Origin: Eubacteriales bacterium
GTDB taxonomy: Bacteria > Bacillota > Clostridia > Lachnospirales > Lachnospiraceae
Direction of reading: 5' to 3'
Length of the DNA: 64,000 nucleotides
Assembly (NCBI GenBank): GCA_030524715.1
Contig: JAUNGB010000005.1
Span: 1 to 64,000 of the forward strand
The notes under the pieces are model-generated. The model was not told the origin of the DNA and made no database searches. It worked only from the letters and a program-made list of their open reading frames with translations. Position numbers and translations under genes: made by a program. Shown one piece after another: positions 1 to 8,127 of the stretch. Each line of letters starts with the position of its first letter. The first letter of the stretch is position 1.

Positions 1-2
1 GG

Positions 3-506
3 CGGGGCGGATTGGAAGAAGAAAACTGGGAAATCAGAAAAAAAGTCCTGAAAGACATGGTATCGCATGAGTATTATGATTGTTACGGCTGTTATGATCC
101 GGTTAAAGATCTGGCGGAGAAGCTTCATGTTACGCAGGAGGAAAAACTTGAATTTGCTGATATTCTGAATGAGAGCGGCTATTACGCCAGAGAGGCGGCA
201 GATTTGTACCGGCAATATGGCAGGACAGATAAATATGTCCGGTATTTGGAAACACATTTGGACAAAGCGTCCAGGGAATATGTGGAACTGGCCCAGTATT
301 ATTATGGTAATGGTAACGAAGCCGGGGCAAGAGAAATCGCAGAACAGGGGCTGGCGAAGTGCAGGGATGATTTGACGGAGCTTTTCATTTTCCTGCTGCA
401 GGATGCTAAGAGCTGCGGAGATGAGGAACGGTATAAAAAGTTTTACGCGAGCGCGAAGAGGAGAAAGAAAGCGGATATTGTCCGGATCAATGAAAAAATG
501 CTGTAA
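3..506 (+). CDS. C-terminal part of an unidentified helical-repeat protein, cut by the window edge
   Basis: The reading frame is open to the left edge, so this is the end of a longer protein; the first possible internal start is a TTG at 12. The visible 168 codons are rich in Tyr, Glu and Lys and look like TPR-type helical pairs (for example AADLYRQYGRTDKYVRYLE), ending in a basic tail with RRKKADIVRINEKML. Similar C-termini occur on some Firmicute SWIM zinc-finger proteins, but the zinc finger would lie outside the window, so I do not assign a function. No clear terminator follows it. Confidence 0.5.
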   Translation, partial: RGGLEEENWEIRKKVLKDMVSHEYYDCYGCYDPVKDLAEKLHVTQEEKLEFADILNESGYYAREAADLYRQYGRTDKYVRYLETHLDKASREYVELAQYYYGNGNEAGAREIAEQGLAKCRDDLTELFIFLLQDAKSCGDEERYKKFYASAKRRKKADIVRINEKML

Positions 507-550
507 TCATAAAAAAGATTGAGATGATTGGCAACCGCACAGCTGGATTT

Positions 551-607
551 TGTGAACAGTAACCATTCCCGTTACTGCCAATAGCCTTGCAGCCAGTGCA
601 AGGCTTG
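551..607 (-). repeat. Dispersed intergenic repeat, copy 1
   Basis: Read on the minus strand this contains CCTTGCACTGGCTGCAAGGC followed by a CTATTGGCAGTAAC-type block. A close match occurs on the plus strand at 41726-41761. Both copies are intergenic, and both lie next to blocks built from GTGAAC and GTAAC words. Confidence 0.6.
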
Positions 608-679
608 GGGGGGGGGACAGTAAGCATTCCTCACTTTTCCTTTGCACATAATGTATATTTTTGTTTAAAAATGCAGGTT

Positions 680-713
680 TTGACTGGATAATATAACTAA
701 TGTATGGTATAAT
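680..713 (+). promoter_or_regulatory. Probable extended -10 promoter of the methylene-THF reductase operon
   Basis: TATAAT at 708-713 is preceded by TG one base upstream, giving the extended -10 form TGnTATAAT. A TTGACT lies at 680-685, but the 22-base spacing is too long for a normal -35, so the extended -10 is the main evidence. The leader to the start at 840 is about 120 bases. Confidence 0.55.
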
Positions 714-839
714 CGAAAACGTATTAAGGTATTTGTTTATTATTCTTTTTTTATTTTTCTTCAAGGTGCGGAGGGTGAAAGAGTAATAAAAACAGATAAG
801 CATAAGGTGTGCAAATTAATTTGTAAGGAAGGTGAGCAA

Positions 840-2801
840 TTGGAAAACTATACTAAGTATAAGTTGAAAAGTAACGACGAACTGGTATCATTATTAGCCG
901 GCAAGGATAATCTGTTCATCGTTGCTTGTAACAAGTGCTTCAAGGAATTTGAAACTGTTGACGAACCGGATTGCGGCGAGTTCGAGAAGCTGGTTGCCGA
1001 GCAGGGAAAGACAGTCACGGGCAGTACAAGGGTTGATTTCCTGTGCAATAAAACTCAGACTGAAAAGAAACTGCAGGGACTGATTCCGGAAGGTACGGAA
1101 AATGTTTTTGTAATCTCCTGCGGCCTGGGAATCCAGACAGTTGCCGCTATGGCAGGAAAGCCCGTATACGCGGCGAGCAATTCCCTGAATTACAGGGGAC
1201 ATCACGGTATGGCTCTGACAAAGAAAAGCTGTGACGCATGCGCGCAGTGCTACCTGAACATTACCGGCGGAGTCTGTCCGATCGTTGACTGCTCCAAGAG
1301 TCTGGTTAACGGGCAGTGCGGCGGCGCGAAGAACGGGAAATGTGAAGTGGACAGCAATAAAGACTGTGCCTGGGAAAAGATACATAAAAGACTGGAGAAA
1401 CAGGGCCGTCTTGAAGAGTTTTTAAATCAGCCGATACAGGTGCGCGATTACTCAAAGGTCAACTTCAAGGTTATTAATGATTATGTGAAATCGGTTCGGG
1501 AAGACAGGCTTGAGGGCTATTACGGCGGCGTTCATCCTTTGGAACGCAAGGAATTTACAGAACACCTCCCGCTGGAAAGATTCCCTGATCCGGAGATTGT
1601 GGTTATTCCGCTGTCTATGCATGCAGGCGCTCCGGCAAACCCTGTGGTGCAGGTGGGAGATACTGTTAAAGTAGGTCAGAAAATTGGCGAAGCGGCAGCC
1701 TTTATCAGCAGTCCGGTGCACTCCAGCGTCAGCGGAACTGTAATTGCCATTGAGCCGCATGGACATGCCACAAGAGGCGAATGCATGTCTGTTGTTATCC
1801 GATCAGATGGGAAAAATACTCTGCACGAATCTGTACAGCCTCATAAGGATCTTGACAGCCTGACACCGGATGAGATCGTTGAGATCGTCCGCGAGGCCGG
1901 AATCGTCGGTATGGGCGGCGCCGGTTTCCCCACATCCGTAAAATTAAAACCTGCCAAACCGGTGGATACGATCCTGCTGAACGGCTGCGAGTGCGAGCCG
2001 CTTCTGACAGCAGACCACAGAGTCCTCTTAGAGTATGCGGATGATGTGATCTATGGCCTGAAGGCAATGATCAAAACCGTAGGCGCAGAAAAAGGTATTA
2101 TCGTAATTGAAGACAATAAACCGGATGCCATTGAATTGATGCAGGACAAGGTTGCCGATTGCAGCGATATCGAGGTCGTCGTAGCGAAGACCAAATATCC
2201 TCAGGGCGCTGAGAAGATGCTGATCAAGCGCGTAATGGGAAGACAGGTACCCCGCGGAGGCCTGCCGGCAGATGTAGGCTGTGTGGTTGGCAATATCAGC
2301 ACCACCAAGGCTATCTCTGACGCGATTCAGAAAGGTATGCCGTTAATCGAACGTGTTGTGACCGTAACCGGTGAAAAGCTGAAGAAGCCGGGCAATTATA
2401 TTGTGAAGATCGGTACCAATACAAAAGACCTGATCGACTACTGCGGCGGAATCACAGATGATGACGTTACAATCAAGGCAGGCGGACCAATGATGGGATT
2501 TGACCTTGCCGATACCAATGTACCGATCATGAAGGGCTCCAATGGAATCATTGTTGTCGAAACCGACCATACAGAAGAACAGCTATGTATCAAATGCGGA
2601 CGCTGTGTGGATGTATGCCCGATGGAGCTTTCTCCGCTGTATTACGCAAAATATGCGGATGAAGAGAACTGGCAGGCCATGAAAGACAAGAATGTTATGG
2701 ATTGCGTTGAATGCAGATGCTGTGAATACATCTGTTCCTCTAAGATTCCGTTAGTCAGCAAGATCAAAGCCGGAAAAAATGCAGTAAGGGGGATGAAGTG
2801 A
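840..2801 (+). CDS. MetV-RnfC2 fusion: electron-input subunit of methylene-THF reductase
   Basis: Residues 1 to about 230 form a MetV-type zinc domain with cysteine motifs around residue 130 (CDACAQCY, then NGQCGGAKNGKCEVD). The rest is RnfC-like: a barrel-sandwich region, the nucleotide/FMN-binding GMGGAGFPT near 357, NGCECEP near 381, and two [4Fe-4S] ferredoxin motifs (CIKCGRCVDVCP near 583, CVECRCCEYIC near 621). In acetogens, RnfC2 with MetV and MetF oxidises NADH to feed methylene-THF reduction in the cytoplasm. I chose TTG at 840 because GGAAGGTGAG sits just upstream and the product then aligns with the next gene; GTG at 807 is the in-frame alternative. The next gene begins 1 base after the stop. 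Carrying MetV and RnfC in one chain is unusual compared with separate metV and rnfC2 genes. Confidence 0.85.
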   Translation: MENYTKYKLKSNDELVSLLAGKDNLFIVACNKCFKEFETVDEPDCGEFEKLVAEQGKTVTGSTRVDFLCNKTQTEKKLQGLIPEGTENVFVISCGLGIQTVAAMAGKPVYAASNSLNYRGHHGMALTKKSCDACAQCYLNITGGVCPIVDCSKSLVNGQCGGAKNGKCEVDSNKDCAWEKIHKRLEKQGRLEEFLNQPIQVRDYSKVNFKVINDYVKSVREDRLEGYYGGVHPLERKEFTEHLPLERFPDPEIVVIPLSMHAGAPANPVVQVGDTVKVGQKIGEAAAFISSPVHSSVSGTVIAIEPHGHATRGECMSVVIRSDGKNTLHESVQPHKDLDSLTPDEIVEIVREAGIVGMGGAGFPTSVKLKPAKPVDTILLNGCECEPLLTADHRVLLEYADDVIYGLKAMIKTVGAEKGIIVIEDNKPDAIELMQDKVADCSDIEVVVAKTKYPQGAEKMLIKRVMGRQVPRGGLPADVGCVVGNISTTKAISDAIQKGMPLIERVVTVTGEKLKKPGNYIVKIGTNTKDLIDYCGGITDDDVTIKAGGPMMGFDLADTNVPIMKGSNGIIVVETDHTEEQLCIKCGRCVDVCPMELSPLYYAKYADEENWQAMKDKNVMDCVECRCCEYICSSKIPLVSKIKAGKNAVRGMK

Positions 2802-2802
2802 T

Positions 2803-3426
2803 ATGTTAATTACCCAATTAAAAGCAAAGGAAACGATCGTATCACTGGCAGACGGAAAAAAGGTTTTTATCATTAACTGCCATGGGTGCAAGGAAGTCCA
2901 TTTTCCGGAAAAAGAAGCTGCAGAACTTCAGAAAGAACTGGGAGCTTCCGGAAATGTGACCGGAATTATTACAACTGATTACATATGCAATCCGGAAAAT
3001 ATGAAGTTACGTCTCCAGAAACATATGAGCGAGATTGAAGCTGCCGATCTGGTACTTGTATTCTCCTGCGGCGTTGGCGTACAGACCGTTGCTGAGTATC
3101 TGGAGGATAAAAAGGTGTGTGCAGCCTGTGACACCTATCCATTGCCGGGATTTCAGGGTGTGACCCCGTTAGAATATGATTGTGACCAATGCGGGGAATG
3201 TTACCTGAATTTAACCGGAGGGATTTGCCCGATTACTGCTTGTTCCAAGAGCCTTGTCAACGGACAGTGCGGCGGCTCTAAAAACGGCAAATGCGAAGTG
3301 GACAGTGAAATGGAATGTGGATGGGAACGTATCTACAGACGCCTTAAACAGTTAGGCCGTCTGGATGCATTGAAATGCCCGACACAGGTGCGTAATTTCG
3401 CAACAGATAAAGAAGTATCTGAGTAA
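2803..3426 (+). CDS. metV: MetV, zinc-containing subunit of methylene-THF reductase
   Basis: This 207-residue protein repeats the N-terminal domain of the upstream fusion. It has the same cysteine-rich block starting near residue 127 (CDQCGECYLNLTGGICP) and the same NGQCGGSKNGKCEVD and CGWERIYRRL segments. MetV family proteins pair with MetF and help relay electrons into the flavin enzyme. The ATG follows the previous stop directly, so the genes are translationally coupled, and metF begins 40 bases later. Two MetV-type domains in one operon suggest gene duplication followed by fusion of one copy to RnfC. Confidence 0.85.
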   Translation: MLITQLKAKETIVSLADGKKVFIINCHGCKEVHFPEKEAAELQKELGASGNVTGIITTDYICNPENMKLRLQKHMSEIEAADLVLVFSCGVGVQTVAEYLEDKKVCAACDTYPLPGFQGVTPLEYDCDQCGECYLNLTGGICPITACSKSLVNGQCGGSKNGKCEVDSEMECGWERIYRRLKQLGRLDALKCPTQVRNFATDKEVSE

Positions 3427-3466
3427 GAGAACTGTTAAAATTTATAAGAAGTAGGAGTAAAGTATA

Positions 3467-4345
3467 ATGAAAATTACTGAAGCATTTGAACGTGGTGAAT
3501 TTGTAGTTACTGCGGAAGTAGGACCGCCAAAAGGATTTCATATTGAACATATGCTGGAAGAAGCGAAGACTTATCTGAGCGGAATTACCGCGGTTAATGT
3601 AACAGATAATCAGTCCTCCGTTATGCGTCTTGGCTCTCTGGCAACCTGCAAGGCTCTGAAGGATGAAGGGCTGACCCCTATTTTCCAGATGACCTGCCGT
3701 GACAGAAACCGTATCGCACTGGAGTCAGACCTTTTAAGTGCGGCTCTGTTCGGAATTGAGAACCTGCTGCTTTTAACAGGTGACCATACCAAACTTGGCG
3801 ATCATCCTCAGGCAAAACCTGTTTTTGACTTGGATTCCGTATCTCTGATCCATGCAGTAAAGCAGCTGGAAGCAGGCGTAGACCTGGGCGGAAACGAACT
3901 GGTTGGCGAGCCGCCTAAATTTGCAAAGGGTGCTGTTGTGTCACCCTGCAGCGATTCCCTTGATGCACAGCTTGCAAAAATGGAGAGAAAGGTTGCTGCA
4001 GGTGCAGAGTATTTCCAGACACAGGCTGTTTATGAGCCGGAGAAATTTATCCAGTTCATGGAAAAAGCAAAACAGTTCGGCAAACCGGTTCAGCTTGGAA
4101 TCGTAATCCCGAAATCTGTGGGAATGTGCAGATACATGAATGCGAACGTTGCCGGTATCCATATCCCGGAAGAAATGATCAACGAGTTGAAGGCAGATAA
4201 AGAAAAAACAAAAGCAGGCATCACCGGCGTGGAAATCGCCGCACGGATCATCAGAGAATGTAAGCCGTACTGTCAGGGCGTACATATTATGGCAATGGGC
4301 TGGGAGTCCAAGGTACCGTCTCTTCTTGAGCAGGCAGGACTTTGA
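3467..4345 (+). CDS. metF: MetF, 5,10-methylenetetrahydrofolate reductase
   Basis: At 292 residues this is the usual length for the flavin TIM-barrel enzyme that reduces methylene-THF to methyl-THF. Family features visible include the N-terminal VTAEVGPPKG, NVTDNQSSVMRLG, the LLLTGDH segment, and FQTQAVYEPEKF. It is the last gene of the operon with the MetV-RnfC2 fusion and MetV, and supplies the methyl branch of the Wood-Ljungdahl pathway or methionine synthesis. GTAGGAGTAAAGTATA precedes the ATG. A repeat and a terminator follow. Confidence 0.92.
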   Translation: MKITEAFERGEFVVTAEVGPPKGFHIEHMLEEAKTYLSGITAVNVTDNQSSVMRLGSLATCKALKDEGLTPIFQMTCRDRNRIALESDLLSAALFGIENLLLLTGDHTKLGDHPQAKPVFDLDSVSLIHAVKQLEAGVDLGGNELVGEPPKFAKGAVVSPCSDSLDAQLAKMERKVAAGAEYFQTQAVYEPEKFIQFMEKAKQFGKPVQLGIVIPKSVGMCRYMNANVAGIHIPEEMINELKADKEKTKAGITGVEIAARIIRECKPYCQGVHIMAMGWESKVPSLLEQAGL

Positions 4346-4378
4346 TCATTCAGGAGATTGTCGGATAGAATAGTTTTA

Positions 4379-4420
4379 AAGAACAGAAGAAATCCGCGTA
4401 GCTTTAGATGCGCGGTTTAA
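4379..4420 (+). repeat. Hairpin repeat found after metF and galK
   Basis: The segment AAATCCGCGTAGCTTTAGA followed by a GCGCGG block recurs nearly unchanged at 43098-43137. CCGCG can pair with CGCGG. Both copies lie just downstream of a stop codon. Confidence 0.65.
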
Positions 4421-4451
4421 GAGCAAAAATCTTTTGACATTTCTGATTGTT

Positions 4452-4493
4452 AAGTGACTGAAAGCTATTGCAGGTTTTCAGTCACTTTTTTCT
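4452..4493 (+). terminator. Rho-independent terminator of the metF operon
   Basis: AAGTGACTGAAA (4452-4463) pairs with TTTCAGTCACTT (4476-4487), a 12-base stem, followed by a T run. Confidence 0.85.
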
Positions 4494-4508
4494 TCGAACC
4501 CAATATCT

Positions 4509-4556
4509 CACAAATTGCGGAATACATTTTACAGAAAGCAGTTTTTAAACATACTC
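4509..4556 (+). repeat. Partial copy of the 87-base palindromic repeat family
   Basis: TTGCGGAATACATTTTACAG and the following AAAGCAGTTTTTAAACATAC match, on the opposite strand, the interior and one end of the element at 49419-49505. Confidence 0.55.
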
Positions 4557-4723
4557 TAATGAGGTTTTCTGTGTTTAAAATCTTCTTCCGGTACTATGAA
4601 AATTCCGGATGAAATGTTAGAATACTTTCATCGGGATGAATTTATTTCTACTTGTGCGGTTGTAATATTCTTGATATTCCAACTGCATAGGTGGAATTAT
4701 TTTAAAGGAGGAAAGGAAACAGG

Positions 4724-7700
4724 ATGAAGGAAAAAAAGACATTTCGCCCCATCCCGGGACTTGGCAGAGAGGAAGAAGAAAAACAACTGGCAGAGATTAT
4801 CTGCATAGCGCAGCAGAATCTTACGGAAGCCGAAGATTCCATCCGTCAATTATCAGAGGAATTATATGATCTGATGGAGACTTACGGGCCGAAGGATAAA
4901 GAGGGACTGGTGCTTTTGCACAATACGCAGTCACAGCTTCGTGAGCACCAGCGTGATCTGATGCGGTGCCAAAAGGCAAGAAAAAAGCCGTATTTTGGCC
5001 GGATCGATTTTAAAGATTCCAATCTGCCGTATGAAGAGTCCTATTATGTGGGGCGGGTCGGTATTTCCCAAAAAGGAGCGGAGCCCATCGTGATAGATTG
5101 GAGAGCGCCGGCAGCTTCGGTTTATTACGAAAATTCCATAGGCCCCTGCAGGTATGAGGTAAAAAATGAGGGCGCCTGTGAAATTGATCTGAAGCGTAAG
5201 CGTACTTATGAGATCGTGGAGGATAAACTCAAAGATTTCTTTGATTCCGATGTGGTGGCGAACGACGAATTGCTGACCAAATATCTGGCAAAAAGTAAGA
5301 GAGCAGTGCTGGGAGAGATCATTGCCACTATACAAAAGGAACAGAACGCGATCATCCGCAAATCCCCAAAGACGAATCTCATTGTTCAGGGAGTGGCGGG
5401 CTCCGGCAAGACGACCGTGGCAATGCACCGTATCTCCTATATTTTGTATAATTATCAGGAAGAATTTCGCCCGGAGAATTTTTATATTATCGGAAGCAAC
5501 CGGATTCTGTTGAATTATATTACCGGCGTCTTACCGGATCTGGATGTCTATGGAGTCTCACAGATGACCATGGAGCAGCTATTTGTAAGGCTTCTCTATG
5601 AAGATTGGAATCCTGAGCTTCACCAAATTTGTCCCATTGATAAAAAGAATAAAGCTGCCTGTATAAAAGGAAGCTATGAATGGTTCCATGATCTGGAGCG
5701 GTTTTGCATGGAATATGAAAAAGCAGTTATTCCACGGACGGAAATACGTCTGGAGAAAAACGGCGTTCTTCTTATGGATGAAACAATGATCCGAAATTAT
5801 CTGGAAGAACATCCGCAAATGTCCATGCAGGGAAAAATAACTATGCTTAACGAAATTCTCCTGTCAAAGCTGGAAAATGAACTGACAGGGAAATATGTTT
5901 CCTATACCCAGGCAGAGAAAAAAGAACTGCAGCGGAAGTATCGGCGGCATTTCGGAAAGGATGTCTGGAAAGGCTCCGTTTTTGAACTTTATCAGGAGTT
6001 TCTGCAGGTCCAGCAGCAGAAAGGAAAGGGATTTCATTGCTGCGATGTATCGGCTTTGGAAGAAAAAGATGAGGAAGCAAAGGCTGCGCGGAATGACGGG
6101 CCATTGCCGGAGAATACCTTTGATGTCTATGATCTGGCGGCCCTTGCCTATCTGTATAAGCGTATTAAGGAGACTGACGGCGTCCGCGAGGCAGCCCACG
6201 TGATTATTGATGAGGCGCAGGATTTTGGGATGATGGCATATGAGGCGCTGGCGTATTGCCTTCGCGGCTGTACCTATACGATCATGGGGGATGTGTCCCA
6301 GAATATCCATTTCGGCTATGGATTAAATGACTGGCAGGAGCTGCGGGAGCTGATACTGACCGGAATGTATGACAGCTTTGGAGTGCTGAAAAAAAGCTAC
6401 CGGAATACCGTGGAAATTTCGGATTTTGCCACGGAGATCCTGCGTCACGGAAGCTTTCCTGTTTATCCGGCAGAGCCTATCATCCGCCATAGAAATCCCG
6501 TGCGTGTGACTTCATGCAGGGATGAAAACGCTATGCTTTTGGAAGCGGTGGAAATAATTAAGGGCTGGCAGAAGGAGGGCCATGAAACTATTGCGGTAAT
6601 CTGCCGTGATGAAAGAGAAGCATCTATAATAAGCAAACGGCTGAGCGAAAAGCTGCCCATTGAGGACAGCAATCCGGAAACGGCAGAGTTTGGATGCGGC
6701 ATTATGGTTCTTCCGGTAGAGTATACCAAGGGTCTGGAATTTGACGCAGTATTGCTTTATCACCCCTCTGCGGAAAACTATCCTGCACAGGATCAGTACG
6801 TAAAGCTTTTATATGTGGCGGCTACCCGCGCTCTGCACGAGCTGGCCGTAGTTCATCAGGGAGACCTGACAGACCTGATCGGAAAACCGGTATCAGAGGA
6901 AAAGAGAATGCAGTCCCTTGAAAATCAGGGAACAGGAGAAGTCAGGGAATATGTAAAACATGAAATTTCGGATAAAGAGCAGAAGCGGCTGGACGTACAG
7001 CATGGAGATAAAGACCGCGCGTTAAGAGGCTATATCGGACCGAAACCGATCACAGTACAGCCGCAGAAAAAGCCAGGCATCTCATCAGAAGTATTTTCCG
7101 GACAAAAAAACAAAAATATGGAAGCTCCCTGCATCCATCCGGTGTCAGAGAACCTGCTCAAAAAGAAAAAGCCAGTCCGGGGAGCAGCCGGGAAAAGCAT
7201 AAATTCCGGCCCGGTAAATACCTCGCCCTACCAGTTCGGAGCATGCCCGGACCCTTCTATGCTTCGTCCGGCAGGACATGGACGTATAGATCATTCTATC
7301 CGTATCGTAAGGAAAAAGAAGAAGTATATCGATCTGACAAGCAGGTATGGGACGCTTCGATTAACACCTCTTGAAGAGAACATAATCCGGGTACAGTTCC
7401 GAAAGGGCGGAATTGCAGAATTTGCGCCCTGCTATTGGGATTATGAACCCAAAAGCCCTGTTTCCTGGAGGGCAAGAGAAGGAAAATATCTGGTGGAGGC
7501 GTCCACCGGGGAGCTGACAGTCCGGATCGATAAAAGGACAGGCGCTTTAATGTTCCTGAATAAAAAAGGACAGCGCCTGCTGGCAGAGAAGGAGGATTTT
7601 CCCCGGCAGATAGAAACCGCAGATTCTCCCCAGACCTGGGTATATTTCGATTGGCAAAGAAACGAAAAGCTTTCTGCAAAGGGAATCCTGGCGGAGGATC

Positions 7701-7948
7701 TGGAACGAATGAACCAGAAAGCAAGATACATCAGCTTCGGAGGAAAACAGCTCCGCATGCCGCTTCTTGTTTCCGGGTACGGATATGGGATCGGAGTTGC
7801 CGCGGAAAGAACTGTCATGTGCTGCGATATTTCCATGTATGGCCCATATTTGTATACGGACGGCTCAGAGCAGATCGATTATTATTTTCTCTTTGGAGAG
7901 AAATACGGGGATATATTGGAGCTTTACAAGAAACTGCAAAACAGGTAA
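4724..7948 (+). CDS. HelD-like helicase fused to a GH31 N-terminal domain
   Basis: Residues 1 to about 735 are a HelD/UvrD-like superfamily 1 ATPase. It has an N-terminal coiled coil, Walker A GVAGSGKTT near 222, IIDEAQDFG near 494, TKGLEF near 667 and YVAATRA near 696. HelD proteins release stalled RNA polymerase. A charged, proline-containing linker (about 735-860) follows. Residues about 866-1074 then match the mutarotase-like domain that precedes the catalytic barrel of GH31 alpha-glucosidases and xylosidases, ending at YGDILELYKKLQNR just where the barrel would begin. No GH31 catalytic residues are present, and the 3' flank does not encode the barrel in any frame. This is either a deletion fusion or a conserved Clostridia architecture. 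The ATG has AAAGGAGGAAAGG upstream. Confidence 0.8.
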   Translation: MKEKKTFRPIPGLGREEEEKQLAEIICIAQQNLTEAEDSIRQLSEELYDLMETYGPKDKEGLVLLHNTQSQLREHQRDLMRCQKARKKPYFGRIDFKDSNLPYEESYYVGRVGISQKGAEPIVIDWRAPAASVYYENSIGPCRYEVKNEGACEIDLKRKRTYEIVEDKLKDFFDSDVVANDELLTKYLAKSKRAVLGEIIATIQKEQNAIIRKSPKTNLIVQGVAGSGKTTVAMHRISYILYNYQEEFRPENFYIIGSNRILLNYITGVLPDLDVYGVSQMTMEQLFVRLLYEDWNPELHQICPIDKKNKAACIKGSYEWFHDLERFCMEYEKAVIPRTEIRLEKNGVLLMDETMIRNYLEEHPQMSMQGKITMLNEILLSKLENELTGKYVSYTQAEKKELQRKYRRHFGKDVWKGSVFELYQEFLQVQQQKGKGFHCCDVSALEEKDEEAKAARNDGPLPENTFDVYDLAALAYLYKRIKETDGVREAAHVIIDEAQDFGMMAYEALAYCLRGCTYTIMGDVSQNIHFGYGLNDWQELRELILTGMYDSFGVLKKSYRNTVEISDFATEILRHGSFPVYPAEPIIRHRNPVRVTSCRDENAMLLEAVEIIKGWQKEGHETIAVICRDEREASIISKRLSEKLPIEDSNPETAEFGCGIMVLPVEYTKGLEFDAVLLYHPSAENYPAQDQYVKLLYVAATRALHELAVVHQGDLTDLIGKPVSEEKRMQSLENQGTGEVREYVKHEISDKEQKRLDVQHGDKDRALRGYIGPKPITVQPQKKPGISSEVFSGQKNKNMEAPCIHPVSENLLKKKKPVRGAAGKSINSGPVNTSPYQFGACPDPSMLRPAGHGRIDHSIRIVRKKKKYIDLTSRYGTLRLTPLEENIIRVQFRKGGIAEFAPCYWDYEPKSPVSWRAREGKYLVEASTGELTVRIDKRTGALMFLNKKGQRLLAEKEDFPRQIETADSPQTWVYFDWQRNEKLSAKGILAEDLERMNQKARYISFGGKQLRMPLLVSGYGYGIGVAAERTVMCCDISMYGPYLYTDGSEQIDYYFLFGEKYGDILELYKKLQNR

Positions 7949-8127
7949 ACGGTTGGGAAAATGTCCGTTTATATAACCCTGTTTGTCTGAATTTTATATC
8001 TCGGTTTTCGGATGGAGGTGCTATAACCAATTTTATCCGGAAGGAAAGAACGGAAAGAACAAATAGAAAGAATGCAGAGAAAGAGTATTATAGAGAAAAT
8101 GCATTTTTTAGTGAATGGGGGCGCAGG

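Larger units (their letters stand above)
507..839. other. Intergenic region: dispersed repeat, poly-G tract and promoter
   Basis: This gap holds no convincing gene. It contains one copy of a dispersed repeat (551-607, see 41726-41761), a run of ten G residues at 607-616, and the promoter of the following operon around 705-713. A minus-strand frame here has no ribosome binding site or recognisable content. Confidence 0.6.
4346..4723. other. Intergenic region with two dispersed repeats and a terminator
   Basis: No gene is visible. The region holds a hairpin-bearing repeat (4379-4420), the operon terminator (4452-4493) and a copy of the 87-base palindromic repeat family (4509-4556). The last part, just before the helicase gene, ends with AAAGGAGGAAAGG. 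Confidence 0.6.

Noticed and set aside
894..1385. Long minus-strand frame opposite the MetV-RnfC2 gene
   Set aside because: Shadow of a well-supported gene; no ribosome site, no family motif.
7651..8127. N-terminal extension of the rhamnosidase frame overlapping the HelD-GH31 gene
   Set aside because: The extension has no similarity to GH78 and overlaps coding sequence in another frame; the ATG at 8128 fits the domain start.
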